NCBI GenBank assembly: GCA_903923915.1
Contig: CAIXZI010000173.1
Location: 1 to 5,698 of the forward strand
Direction of reading: 5' to 3'
DNA: 5,698 bases
Source of the DNA: an uncultured Bacteroidota bacterium
GTDB taxonomy: Bacteria > Bacteroidota > Bacteroidia > B-17B0 > Aurantibacillaceae
Positions 1 to 5,698 of the stretch are shown here, piece after piece. Position 1 is the first letter of the stretch, and the number at the start of each line of letters is the position of its first letter. The position numbers and the translations under genes are program-made. The notes below the pieces were generated by a model. It saw only the letters and a list, made by a program, of their open reading frames with translations. It was not told the DNA's origin and made no database searches.

Positions 1-171
1 TTAAATAATAATGCTATTGGAAATATTATTATTTATAATTTACTTGGAGATATTGTTTACGAACATAATTGCTTGGACACAGAAGTACAAATCGATGTTT
101 TATATTTACCAACTGGCATATATACCATATATATGCAAGGATTTAGAAGCAAATTAATTAAAGAAAATTAG
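1..171 (+). CDS. C-terminal end of a T9SS type A sorting-domain protein (5' truncated by window edge)
   Basis: Frame 1 is open from the first base to a TAG stop and gives 56 residues. They match the layout of the type A T9SS C-terminal sorting domain (TIGR04183-like): a GNIIIYNLLGDIVY strand pair (residues 7-20), then a variable turn, then LPTGIYTIYM (36-45), and a basic tail with KLIKEN at the end. In this family the domain is a small beta-sandwich. It directs a protein already exported by Sec through the T9SS outer-membrane translocon, after which it is usually cleaved and the protein is released or anchored to the surface. The functional part of this protein lies upstream of the window, so its activity cannot be named. 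The next gene is on the same strand 149 bases downstream and also encodes T9SS cargo, but with the other sorting class. The sorting-domain call is firm; the identity of the whole protein is unknown. Confidence 0.85.
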   Translation, partial: LNNNAIGNIIIYNLLGDIVYEHNCLDTEVQIDVLYLPTGIYTIYMQGFRSKLIKEN

Positions 172-175
172 AATA

Positions 176-214
176 ATTTCAAATTAATCTGATTAGAATA
201 GTTAATCATGAAAT
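176..214 (+). terminator. Weak AT-rich inverted repeat after the first stop codon, possible terminator
   Basis: Five bases after the TAG stop, ATTTCA (176-181) pairs with TGAAAT (209-214), and inside it ATTAA (183-187) pairs with TTAAT (202-206). This makes an 11-bp stem with one unpaired base on the left, two on the right, and a 14-base loop. A second small palindrome, TAATC-T-GATTA (185-195), overlaps the left arm. There is no GC-rich stem and no downstream T-run, so it is a poor intrinsic terminator. Its position directly after a stop codon is the main argument for it; in DNA this AT-rich it could be chance. Confidence 0.25.
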
Positions 215-287
215 ATACCTACTTGTAACTTATAAATAGCCTACTTTAATTTAACCGTTTGGTTATCTATTTATTCAAAAAAAATAC

Positions 288-295
288 TACTTTTA
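288..295 (+). promoter_or_regulatory. Candidate Bacteroidota -7 box upstream of the large gene (weak)
   Basis: TACTTTTA matches seven of the eight positions of the Bacteroidota -7 consensus TAnnTTTG and ends 25 bases before the GTG start. The nearest upstream TTG (259-261) lies 26 bases away, longer than the roughly 17-23 bases expected between the -33 and -7 elements, so this is only half a promoter. An A8 tract (277-284) lies just upstream. The rest of the 172-320 gap holds no other recognisable site and no Shine-Dalgarno-like sequence before the start. Confidence 0.22.
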
Positions 296-320
296 CTATA
301 CTAAATTACTTGATTTTCAG

Positions 321-3300
321 GTGCTTAAAAAGTATTACATATTATTTGTGCTTTTTATTTTCACGGCATTAGTTGCTTGGGCTGAAAATGATACGCCTTC
401 TTACCTTGATTACATCAAAAATAAGGGACAGTGGAATGCTAAAGTTTTGTATCAGGCAGACTTTAGAGGCGGACGCTTGTTTATGGAGCGCAATGCTGTT
501 ACATACCTTTTTTACCCGCAAGATGGTTTAACCCGTCTGCATCCTCATCACAAAACAAATCAAGCTATTCAAACAGGCAGAAATGGCGATGGTGTTACTT
601 TAGATTTTCATGCGGTACGCATGGAGTTTGTGGGAGGTTCTGCTAATCCAAGTACCGAACAAGTAAACAAAAAATCGTTTTACCATAATTACTACTTGGG
701 TAAAGACCCTAAGACATGGGCAAGCAAGGTGCCTGTAAGCGAAGGGGTTAATTATGATAATTTATACAACAACATTTCATTAAAGGCTTTTAGCAGCGGC
801 AATAATTTTAGATATGATTTTATTATAAACCCTTTGGCAGATGCTTCTGTTATTAAATTAAAATTTGCCGGACAAGATAAACTTTCTTTAAAAGATGGGA
901 AGCTAATTATTGGCACAAGTGTTGGCGATATTGAGCAACAAGCGCCTTATGCTTATCAGGAAATTGATGGAAAACAAGAAAAAGTAGATTGCAAGTATGT
1001 GTTGAAAGAAAATATAGTAAGCATAGAAGTTACAGGTAAGTACAACCATAATTTGCCCTTAGTGATAGACCCAACGTTAGTGTTTGCAACATTTACAGGT
1101 TCTGTTGCTGATAATTGGGGCATGAGTGCCAGTTATGATAATCAGGGTGGTGGTTATACAGCAGGTGTTTGTTTTGCAACAAGTTCAACAAATTATGTTA
1201 TAACACCCGGTGCTTTTCAGCAAACATTTGGTGGAGGCGTTACTAACAACACATATACTTATTTAGGTTTTGATATTGTTGCTTCAAAGTTTGATGCCAC
1301 GGGTTCAAATTTATTATTTTCAACTTATTTAGGCGGTAGTGATAATGAACAGCCTGCCAGTATTATAGTTGATAATGGCAATAATTTACTTATTTATGGG
1401 CGTTCATATTCTACCGATTTTCCCGTTACAGCAGGCGCTTATGATGTTAGCTTAAACGGAGGTGCTGATATTATAATAACAAAATTTAATGCTACCGGCA
1501 CGGCATTAATAGGTTCTACTTTTGTTGGCGGAAGTGCTGACGACGGAGTAAATTTTTCAGGGAATGAAATGATTCGTGGTTCTTTAAAATACAATTATGC
1601 CGATGATGGTAGGGGTGATATTATTTTAGATAACAATAACAATGTTTATATAGCTTCCTGTACAGCATCGAACAATTTTCCGGCTACAGCAGGTTGCGCA
1701 CAACAAAGCAATGCAGGTCTACAGGATGGTTGTGTATTTAAATTAAATGCAAATCTTACCTCTATGTTGTGGAGTACATACTTAGGTGGATCTGCCAATG
1801 ATGCGGCTTATAATCTTGCGCTTGATAATGCTAATAGCGTTTACGTAACGGGTGGAACAGAGAGTTCTAACTTTCCTACAACATCTGCCGCTTTGTATGG
1901 AAGTTATATGGGTAGTATTGATGGCTTTCTTACGCATATTTCACCAAGCGGGAATGCTGTTGTACAATCAACCTACATAGGTACTACAGGTTACGACCAA
2001 TCTTATTTTGTTCAATTAGACGCTGCAAACCATGTTTATATTTACGGACAAACAAGCGGTGCATACCCTGTTACAGCAGGTGTTTACTCAAACCCAAACA
2101 GCGGACAATTTATACATGAGTTTAATTCAACTTTATCAAGCACTGTTTTTTCAACCGTATTTGGCACAGGTCAGGGGGTGCCCGATATAGCGCCATCGGC
2201 TTTTTTAGTCGATAAGTGTAATAACATTTATATATCTGGTTGGGGTGGCATTTTAGGTTCTTGGCAAGATCCAAATACTGGAGCTATAATGACATACAAC
2301 GAACCTTCAAGTACTACGGTTGGGCTGCCTGTAACAGCTAATGCATTTCAATCCACAACTGATGGTATGGATTTTTATTTTATGGTGCTGCAACCGGGTG
2401 CAACAGCATTGTGGTATGCAACCTATTTTGGTGGAACAAACGGTAGTGAAGAACATGTAGATGGTGGCACAAGTAGGTTTGATAAAACAGGTGTAATTTA
2501 CCAGGCAATATGCGAAGGTTGTGCTGTAAATCCAAATACAGGTTATGCGGTAAATCAGGATATGCCTACTACCCCTAGCGCCTGGTCAACAACTGATAAG
2601 TCAAATAATTGCAATAATGCTTTAGTGAAATTTAGTTTTAATCTAGTTCAAACGGTTGCTTCGTTAGTAATTAATCCTTCAACTGCTGCGGGATGTGCAC
2701 CTTTTAATGTTTCATTTACTAATCAGAGTCAAAACGCCTCTGAGTTTAATTGGTTTTTTGGAGATGGCGATACCTCTACTACCACAAGCCCGGTACATAC
2801 TTATACCTCACAAGGCACTTATACAGTAACATTAGCAGCTAAAGACACCGCAACTTGTAATATTTTAGATACTATGGTGGCTATTATAACAGTTTATCCC
2901 TTGCCAATTGTAACTGTAACAAGTGCTACTGTATGTGCAGGCACACCCGCAACTTTAACTGCCAGCGGTGCAACTACATACTCCTGGAGCACAGCAAACA
3001 CATCAGCCACTATAACACCAACGCCATCAGTTACAACTCAATACACAGTTACAGGTTCAACCTCGGCTTATTGTTCAAATACAGCTACGACAAATGTTAC
3101 GGTTAATCCATTACCAACTGTAACAGTAAATAGCGCAACCATTTGTCCGGGAGATACCACTACTTTAAACGCATCCGGCGCATCAACTTATTCTTGGAGT
3201 ACAACAGATACAACATCTACTATCATAAAATCTCCTACGATAGCAACACATTATACGGTAACAGGTACAGATGCCAATGCGTGTAAAAATAAAGCCGTTG

Positions 3301-4895
3301 CGGTTATAACAGTTAGCCCTTTACCTTTTATTACCGTAAACAGCCCTTCTATATGCGTTGGTAATACAGCTACCTTAACAGCAAACGGCGCATCAACCTA
3401 TACGTGGAGCACAGGCAATACTACTTCATCTATTAATCAGTCTCCAACCACTACAACAAATTATACCGTAAAGGGTGCTAATGCAAATGGTTGTATAAAC
3501 TCAAAAACAACCACACTAACCGTAAATCCATTACCCATAGTAAGTGTAAATAATGATACTATATGTCAGGGAACAAATGCCGTACTAATGGCAAGCGGTG
3601 CATCTACCTATGTTTGGAATACGGGTGGAGTAGGGGCAACCTTATCACCATCGCCTATGGTAGCAACCAATTATACAGTAACGGGTACTGATATTAATCA
3701 TTGTGTAAACACAGCCACTACCAATGTTTATGTAAATGTTTCGCCTACTATTACGGTAAATAATTATACACTGTGTAAAGGTGATACAGCAACATTAATT
3801 GCAAGCGGCGCATCTACCTATACATGGAGTACAGGAAATACTACTGCCACAATAACGCCATCTCCTGCAGGGACAACAAATTACACCGTATCGGGTTCAA
3901 ATGGTATTTGTACTTCTAGTAAAACAAGTACAGTAACGGTTTTAGTTAATCATACACATATTACTATGAATGGTGCTTTGGGGCTTTGTACAGGCGATAG
4001 CGTTAAACTTTCTACCACCACTACTTTTACAAATTATGCCTGGAGTACCGGGCAACACACACCAAGTATTGAAGTAATACACGCCGGTTCATACACCGTA
4101 AACACCATTGATAATAACGGATGTAAAGGTTTAGATACGATTAAAATTTTAGAAGATTCTCCGGTAGCAATTCCTCTTCAAGATACTACTATTTGTAGTG
4201 GAACCTTTGTTCAACTACAAGTAACGCAAGGTGGTTATACTTATTTGTGGACTCCAAATACAGGTTTAAATCATTCTACTATTTATAACCCAATTGCAAA
4301 TCCTACCAACACTACAGTTTATATGGTATCGGTTACAAATGGCGTATGTATAAATACAAATACGTTAACTGTATTTGTAAAACCATCTCCTGTAATTACG
4401 GTTAATCCTAAATATTCTGTGGTAACGCAAGGCGAAAGTGTTTTTATACATGCCACCGCAAATGATACTTGTTATTGGTATCCGGCCGATTATTTAAGTT
4501 GCACCAATTGCAACACTACCATGAGCACACCCGATGCTGATGTTACTTATACTATTACCACTACTAATAGCGAGGGTTGTACAACGGCTACCACCGCTAC
4601 TATTCGTGTACAAATAGAATCTACTTTTTATATTCCTAATACATTTACACCTAATAATGATGGAATGAATGAGATTTTTAAACCATTAGCCACGCATATT
4701 CATGATTATAAAATAGATATTTTTGACCGATGGGGCTTGCTTATTTTTCAAAGCACTAATTTAGATCAGGGGTGGGATGGAACCTACAAAGGCGGTAAAT
4801 GCCAACAAGATGTATATGTTTATAAAGTTGAATATGTAGATGACCCTGAAAACCTTACACACACCAAAGCCGGACAAGTTAATTTAATACGATAA
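321..4895 (+). CDS. Giant secreted modular protein: SBBP beta-propeller, PKD, Ig-like repeats, T9SS type B (CHU_C) sorting domain
   Basis: This 1524-residue protein is predicted to pass through Sec and then T9SS to the cell surface or medium. The GTG start is preferred because it opens a clean signal peptide (KK at 3-4, hydrophobic 6-19, AWA cleavage motif 19-21); the frame has no ATG upstream and the first internal one is codon 55. Order of parts: a conserved N-terminal region (about 28-250, with NKGQWNAKVLYQ near its start, typical of SBBP-repeat proteins); a propeller (about 252-775) that includes the family motif EHVDGGTSRFDK (711-722) and CEGC (731-734); a PKD domain (about 779-858, WFFGDGD 811-817, HTY 826-828); Ig-like modules (861-1431); and a CHU_C / TIGR04131-like type B sorting domain (about 1436-1524) with IPNTFTPNNDGMNE, IDIFDRWG and GWDGTYKGG. 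No catalytic domain is visible, so an adhesive, binding or structural surface role is inferred. Type B sorting domains also occur on SprB-like gliding adhesins, but this gene gives no direct link to motility. Domain assignment is strong; function is unknown. Confidence 0.93.
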   Translation: MLKKYYILFVLFIFTALVAWAENDTPSYLDYIKNKGQWNAKVLYQADFRGGRLFMERNAVTYLFYPQDGLTRLHPHHKTNQAIQTGRNGDGVTLDFHAVRMEFVGGSANPSTEQVNKKSFYHNYYLGKDPKTWASKVPVSEGVNYDNLYNNISLKAFSSGNNFRYDFIINPLADASVIKLKFAGQDKLSLKDGKLIIGTSVGDIEQQAPYAYQEIDGKQEKVDCKYVLKENIVSIEVTGKYNHNLPLVIDPTLVFATFTGSVADNWGMSASYDNQGGGYTAGVCFATSSTNYVITPGAFQQTFGGGVTNNTYTYLGFDIVASKFDATGSNLLFSTYLGGSDNEQPASIIVDNGNNLLIYGRSYSTDFPVTAGAYDVSLNGGADIIITKFNATGTALIGSTFVGGSADDGVNFSGNEMIRGSLKYNYADDGRGDIILDNNNNVYIASCTASNNFPATAGCAQQSNAGLQDGCVFKLNANLTSMLWSTYLGGSANDAAYNLALDNANSVYVTGGTESSNFPTTSAALYGSYMGSIDGFLTHISPSGNAVVQSTYIGTTGYDQSYFVQLDAANHVYIYGQTSGAYPVTAGVYSNPNSGQFIHEFNSTLSSTVFSTVFGTGQGVPDIAPSAFLVDKCNNIYISGWGGILGSWQDPNTGAIMTYNEPSSTTVGLPVTANAFQSTTDGMDFYFMVLQPGATALWYATYFGGTNGSEEHVDGGTSRFDKTGVIYQAICEGCAVNPNTGYAVNQDMPTTPSAWSTTDKSNNCNNALVKFSFNLVQTVASLVINPSTAAGCAPFNVSFTNQSQNASEFNWFFGDGDTSTTTSPVHTYTSQGTYTVTLAAKDTATCNILDTMVAIITVYPLPIVTVTSATVCAGTPATLTASGATTYSWSTANTSATITPTPSVTTQYTVTGSTSAYCSNTATTNVTVNPLPTVTVNSATICPGDTTTLNASGASTYSWSTTDTTSTIIKSPTIATHYTVTGTDANACKNKAVAVITVSPLPFITVNSPSICVGNTATLTANGASTYTWSTGNTTSSINQSPTTTTNYTVKGANANGCINSKTTTLTVNPLPIVSVNNDTICQGTNAVLMASGASTYVWNTGGVGATLSPSPMVATNYTVTGTDINHCVNTATTNVYVNVSPTITVNNYTLCKGDTATLIASGASTYTWSTGNTTATITPSPAGTTNYTVSGSNGICTSSKTSTVTVLVNHTHITMNGALGLCTGDSVKLSTTTTFTNYAWSTGQHTPSIEVIHAGSYTVNTIDNNGCKGLDTIKILEDSPVAIPLQDTTICSGTFVQLQVTQGGYTYLWTPNTGLNHSTIYNPIANPTNTTVYMVSVTNGVCINTNTLTVFVKPSPVITVNPKYSVVTQGESVFIHATANDTCYWYPADYLSCTNCNTTMSTPDADVTYTITTTNSEGCTTATTATIRVQIESTFYIPNTFTPNNDGMNEIFKPLATHIHDYKIDIFDRWGLLIFQSTNLDQGWDGTYKGGKCQQDVYVYKVEYVDDPENLTHTKAGQVNLIR
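1074..2645 (+). repeat. Seven SBBP-type beta-propeller blades (protein-level repeat)
   Basis: Residues 252-775 of the large protein carry seven copies of a STYLGG-like strand motif, with its Ser/Ala at residues 256, 334, 399, 485, 550, 611 and 700. The seven copies alternate with seven copies of an FPVTAGAYD-like motif beginning near residues 292, 367, 453, 518, 582, 669 and 748. Equal counts of both motifs imply a closed seven-bladed propeller. Spacings between the first motifs are 78, 65, 86, 65, 61 and 89 residues. The longer gaps hold insertions after blade 3 (about 411-432) and in blade 6 (about 641-668, starting WGG). The copies have diverged greatly in DNA, so this is an old repeat and not a recent duplication. 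Such propellers commonly act as binding scaffolds; no ligand can be inferred. Confidence 0.8.
2901..3950 (+). repeat. Five tandem Ig-like repeats with an exact 210-bp (70-residue) period
   Basis: Five units begin at residues 861, 931, 1001, 1071 and 1141 (bases 2901, 3111, 3321, 3531 and 3741), each exactly 70 residues long. The consensus is LPxVTVNSxTIC.G.TATLxASGASTYxWSTGNT...SP...TNYTVTG......C...ATTxVTVNP. Each unit has two cysteines (872/918, 942/988, 1012/1058, 1082/1128 and 1152/1197), spaced 46 residues apart in the first four and 45 in the fifth, which suggests one disulfide per domain. The best DNA match is between units 3 and 5: 3381-3425 and 3801-3845 agree at 40 of 45 bases, and four of the five differences are synonymous. 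Three more divergent Ig-like modules follow (about 1211-1281, 1282-1357 and 1358-1431). In secreted bacterial proteins such arrays usually serve as stalks or spacers. Confidence 0.9.
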
Positions 4896-4908
4896 TTTTT
4901 TAAAAATT
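4894..4908. terminator. AT palindrome at the convergent gene junction
   Basis: AATTTTT (4894-4900) and AAAAATT (4902-4908) form a 15-base palindrome around one central T. It overlaps the last bases of the plus-strand TAA (4893-4895) and the minus-strand TAA (4900-4902). Each strand therefore shows a short T-run at the end of its gene. A one-base centre cannot form a normal hairpin loop and there is no GC stem, so it is at most a weak bidirectional termination signal. With only four bases between the genes, transcripts from both sides probably run into the opposite gene. Confidence 0.25.
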
Positions 4909-5649
4909 GTAAGCCACGCCAATTCTGTAAACTAATGGACTATAATAATAAGGCGAGTTAAGGGTAGGATTTATATCATACATTAAGGTTACGTAATAAC
5001 TTACCTTATCTGTAAAATTTCTTTTAAAACCAACACCGGCAAGCTTTTCATCGCTTATGGCACGTTTACCAAATTGATAACTTGGCGGGGTAGTAAGTAT
5101 ATCATACTCTAACTGTAAAAAAAACCATTTTAAAACCAAAAAACGGGCAAAAACCCCGCCGCCAATAATGCTGTAAGAAGCAGAAGCTTTTCCATAGGTT
5201 TCAATAGTATTGTTGTATATAATTTGAACACCTGCCGAAAATTTATCGGTTATTTTATACCCCACGTTTGGCGATACGTCATAATAAAAAACATTATAGC
5301 CACCTTGCGAATAAAACCGTAAAGCTAAATTACAACCAAAATAAAGTTTTTGCATTAACGGAGATTCTTGCGGTATTTGATTTCTTTGCTTAGGTTGTTG
5401 TTTAGGTTGATACGTGTTTTCTTGATTATCTGAAGGGAATTGTTGTTGAGGTGGTTGATTTTGCTGTGTATCTGCCGGGTAATAATTTTTTATGGTATCG
5501 CCGGGTACCGTATTTGTATTGTTTTGGTTATAATAGTTCTTAATAGTATCACTAGGCGTAATTTTTTGGTATTTGGTAGTATCTATATTTTGTGCAAACG
5601 AAAAAATGCTGCACAACAAAGCAATTTTTAATAATGTTATTTTATTCAT
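4900..5649 (-). CDS. Outer-membrane beta-barrel protein with Q/N/P-rich periplasmic linker
   Basis: The product has 249 residues. Residues 1-20 form a Sec signal peptide (K3, hydrophobic core 5-18, ending SFAQ). C13 does not fit a lipobox because L12 precedes it, so it is not read as a lipoprotein. Residues 21-100 form a low-complexity linker rich in Q, N, P, T and Y, with a duplicated DTIKNYY motif (34-40 and 51-57). Residues 102-249 show about eight amphipathic strands (near 102-113, 122-132, 134-147, 156-171, 173-185, 202-210, 212-225 and 237-249), rich in Tyr and Gly. The chain ends in YNF, and a C-terminal aromatic is the usual signal for insertion by the BAM complex. The size and strand count suggest an OmpX/OmpA-like barrel; the linker would then lie in the periplasm. 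It lacks the FNPLALNPAYAG-type start of PorP/SprF proteins, and no OmpA peptidoglycan-binding domain is present. The ATG at 5647-5649 is chosen because the signal peptide follows at once. It is convergent with the large T9SS cargo gene. The barrel call is good; the specific function is unknown. Confidence 0.85.
   Translation of the reverse strand: MNKITLLKIALLCSIFSFAQNIDTTKYQKITPSDTIKNYYNQNNTNTVPGDTIKNYYPADTQQNQPPQQQFPSDNQENTYQPKQQPKQRNQIPQESPLMQKLYFGCNLALRFYSQGGYNVFYYDVSPNVGYKITDKFSAGVQIIYNNTIETYGKASASYSIIGGGVFARFLVLKWFFLQLEYDILTTPPSYQFGKRAISDEKLAGVGFKRNFTDKVSYYVTLMYDINPTLNSPYYYSPLVYRIGVAYNF
5470..5559 (-). repeat. 17-residue near-repeat in the linker of the barrel protein
   Basis: Residues 31-47 and 48-60 of the barrel protein share the pattern [TV]P[SG]DTIKNYY. 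The seven-residue core DTIKNYY is identical in protein but differs at five of 21 bases (5530-5550 against 5479-5499), all synonymous. A looser third version, FPSDNQENTY, may follow at residues 71-80. The repeat lies in the predicted disordered stretch between the signal peptide and the barrel. Confidence 0.7.
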
Positions 5650-5667
5650 TTTCTTTGTAAGAGATTG

Positions 5668-5675
5668 TAAAGATA
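5668..5675 (-). promoter_or_regulatory. Candidate -7 box for the barrel gene (weak)
   Basis: Read on the minus strand, TATCTTTA matches seven of eight positions of the TAnnTTTG consensus and ends 18 bases before the ATG codon. The position where a -33 TTG would be expected falls at the very edge of the window and shows no TTG there; the TTTTTGG just upstream is too close to be that element. Treat this as a hint only. Confidence 0.22.
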
Positions 5676-5698
5676 AACCAAAAACATGACAGTTGTAA

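Noticed and set aside
2901..3950. Regular 210-bp spacing as a CRISPR-like or mobile repeat array
   Set aside because: The repeat is in frame, encodes Ig-like domains, and its DNA copies have diverged mostly at synonymous positions; there are no short identical repeats with unique spacers.
5611..5613. C13 of the barrel protein as a lipoprotein cysteine
   Set aside because: The preceding residue is L12, not G/A/S, and the hydrophobic core would be too short; the SFAQ signal peptidase I site fits better.
5440..5631. Plus-strand open frame of 63 codons
   Set aside because: It lies wholly antisense to the signal peptide and linker of the minus-strand barrel gene, whose product has a clear signal peptide and barrel. 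The translation is hydrophobic only because it mirrors Q/N/T codons, and it has no recognisable domain.
4900..5649. Barrel protein as the PorP/SprF partner of the adjacent type B cargo
   Set aside because: It is shorter than the usual roughly 300 or more residues, lacks the characteristic FNPLALNPAYAG-type N-terminus, and has a long low-complexity linker not expected in that family.
5686..5698. ATG on the plus strand near the right edge that might begin a divergent gene
   Set aside because: Only four codons are visible, with no supporting promoter or ribosome binding site; nothing can be concluded without more sequence.

Overview
The window looks like a chromosomal piece from a member of the Bacteroidota. 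The reasons are low GC content, two different type IX secretion system (T9SS) C-terminal sorting signals on adjacent genes, no Shine-Dalgarno-like sequence at the starts, and a Q/N/P-rich outer-membrane protein with a signal peptide ending in FAQ. I cannot narrow it to a genus from sequence alone.

Layout. Positions 1-171 hold the last 56 codons of a plus-strand gene cut by the window edge; they form a type A T9SS sorting domain. An AT-rich gap of 149 bases follows, with a weak inverted repeat just after the stop and at best a weak promoter. Positions 321-4895 hold one very large gene (1524 residues, GTG start). Its modular secreted product has a signal peptide, a conserved N-terminal region, a seven-bladed SBBP-type beta-propeller, a PKD domain, about eight Ig-like modules (five with an exact 70-residue period), and a CHU_C / type B T9SS sorting domain. 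Four bases after its stop, a convergent minus-strand gene (4900-5649) encodes a 249-residue predicted eight-stranded outer-membrane beta-barrel with a disordered N-terminal linker. The last 49 bases are the upstream region of that gene.

How they fit together. All three products are predicted to be exported. Two are T9SS cargo destined for the cell surface or medium, and the third sits in the outer membrane. Nothing shows that they work as a complex, and the barrel protein does not look like the PorP/SprF partner often found beside type B cargo. The architecture of the large protein is known in Bacteroidota, although the role of such proteins is mostly unknown. I see no defence system, mobile element, CRISPR array or RNA gene. 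The points worth a second look are details within the proteins: repeat periodicity, cysteine pairing, the distribution of candidate O-glycosylation motifs, and a protein-level-conserved short repeat in the barrel linker.
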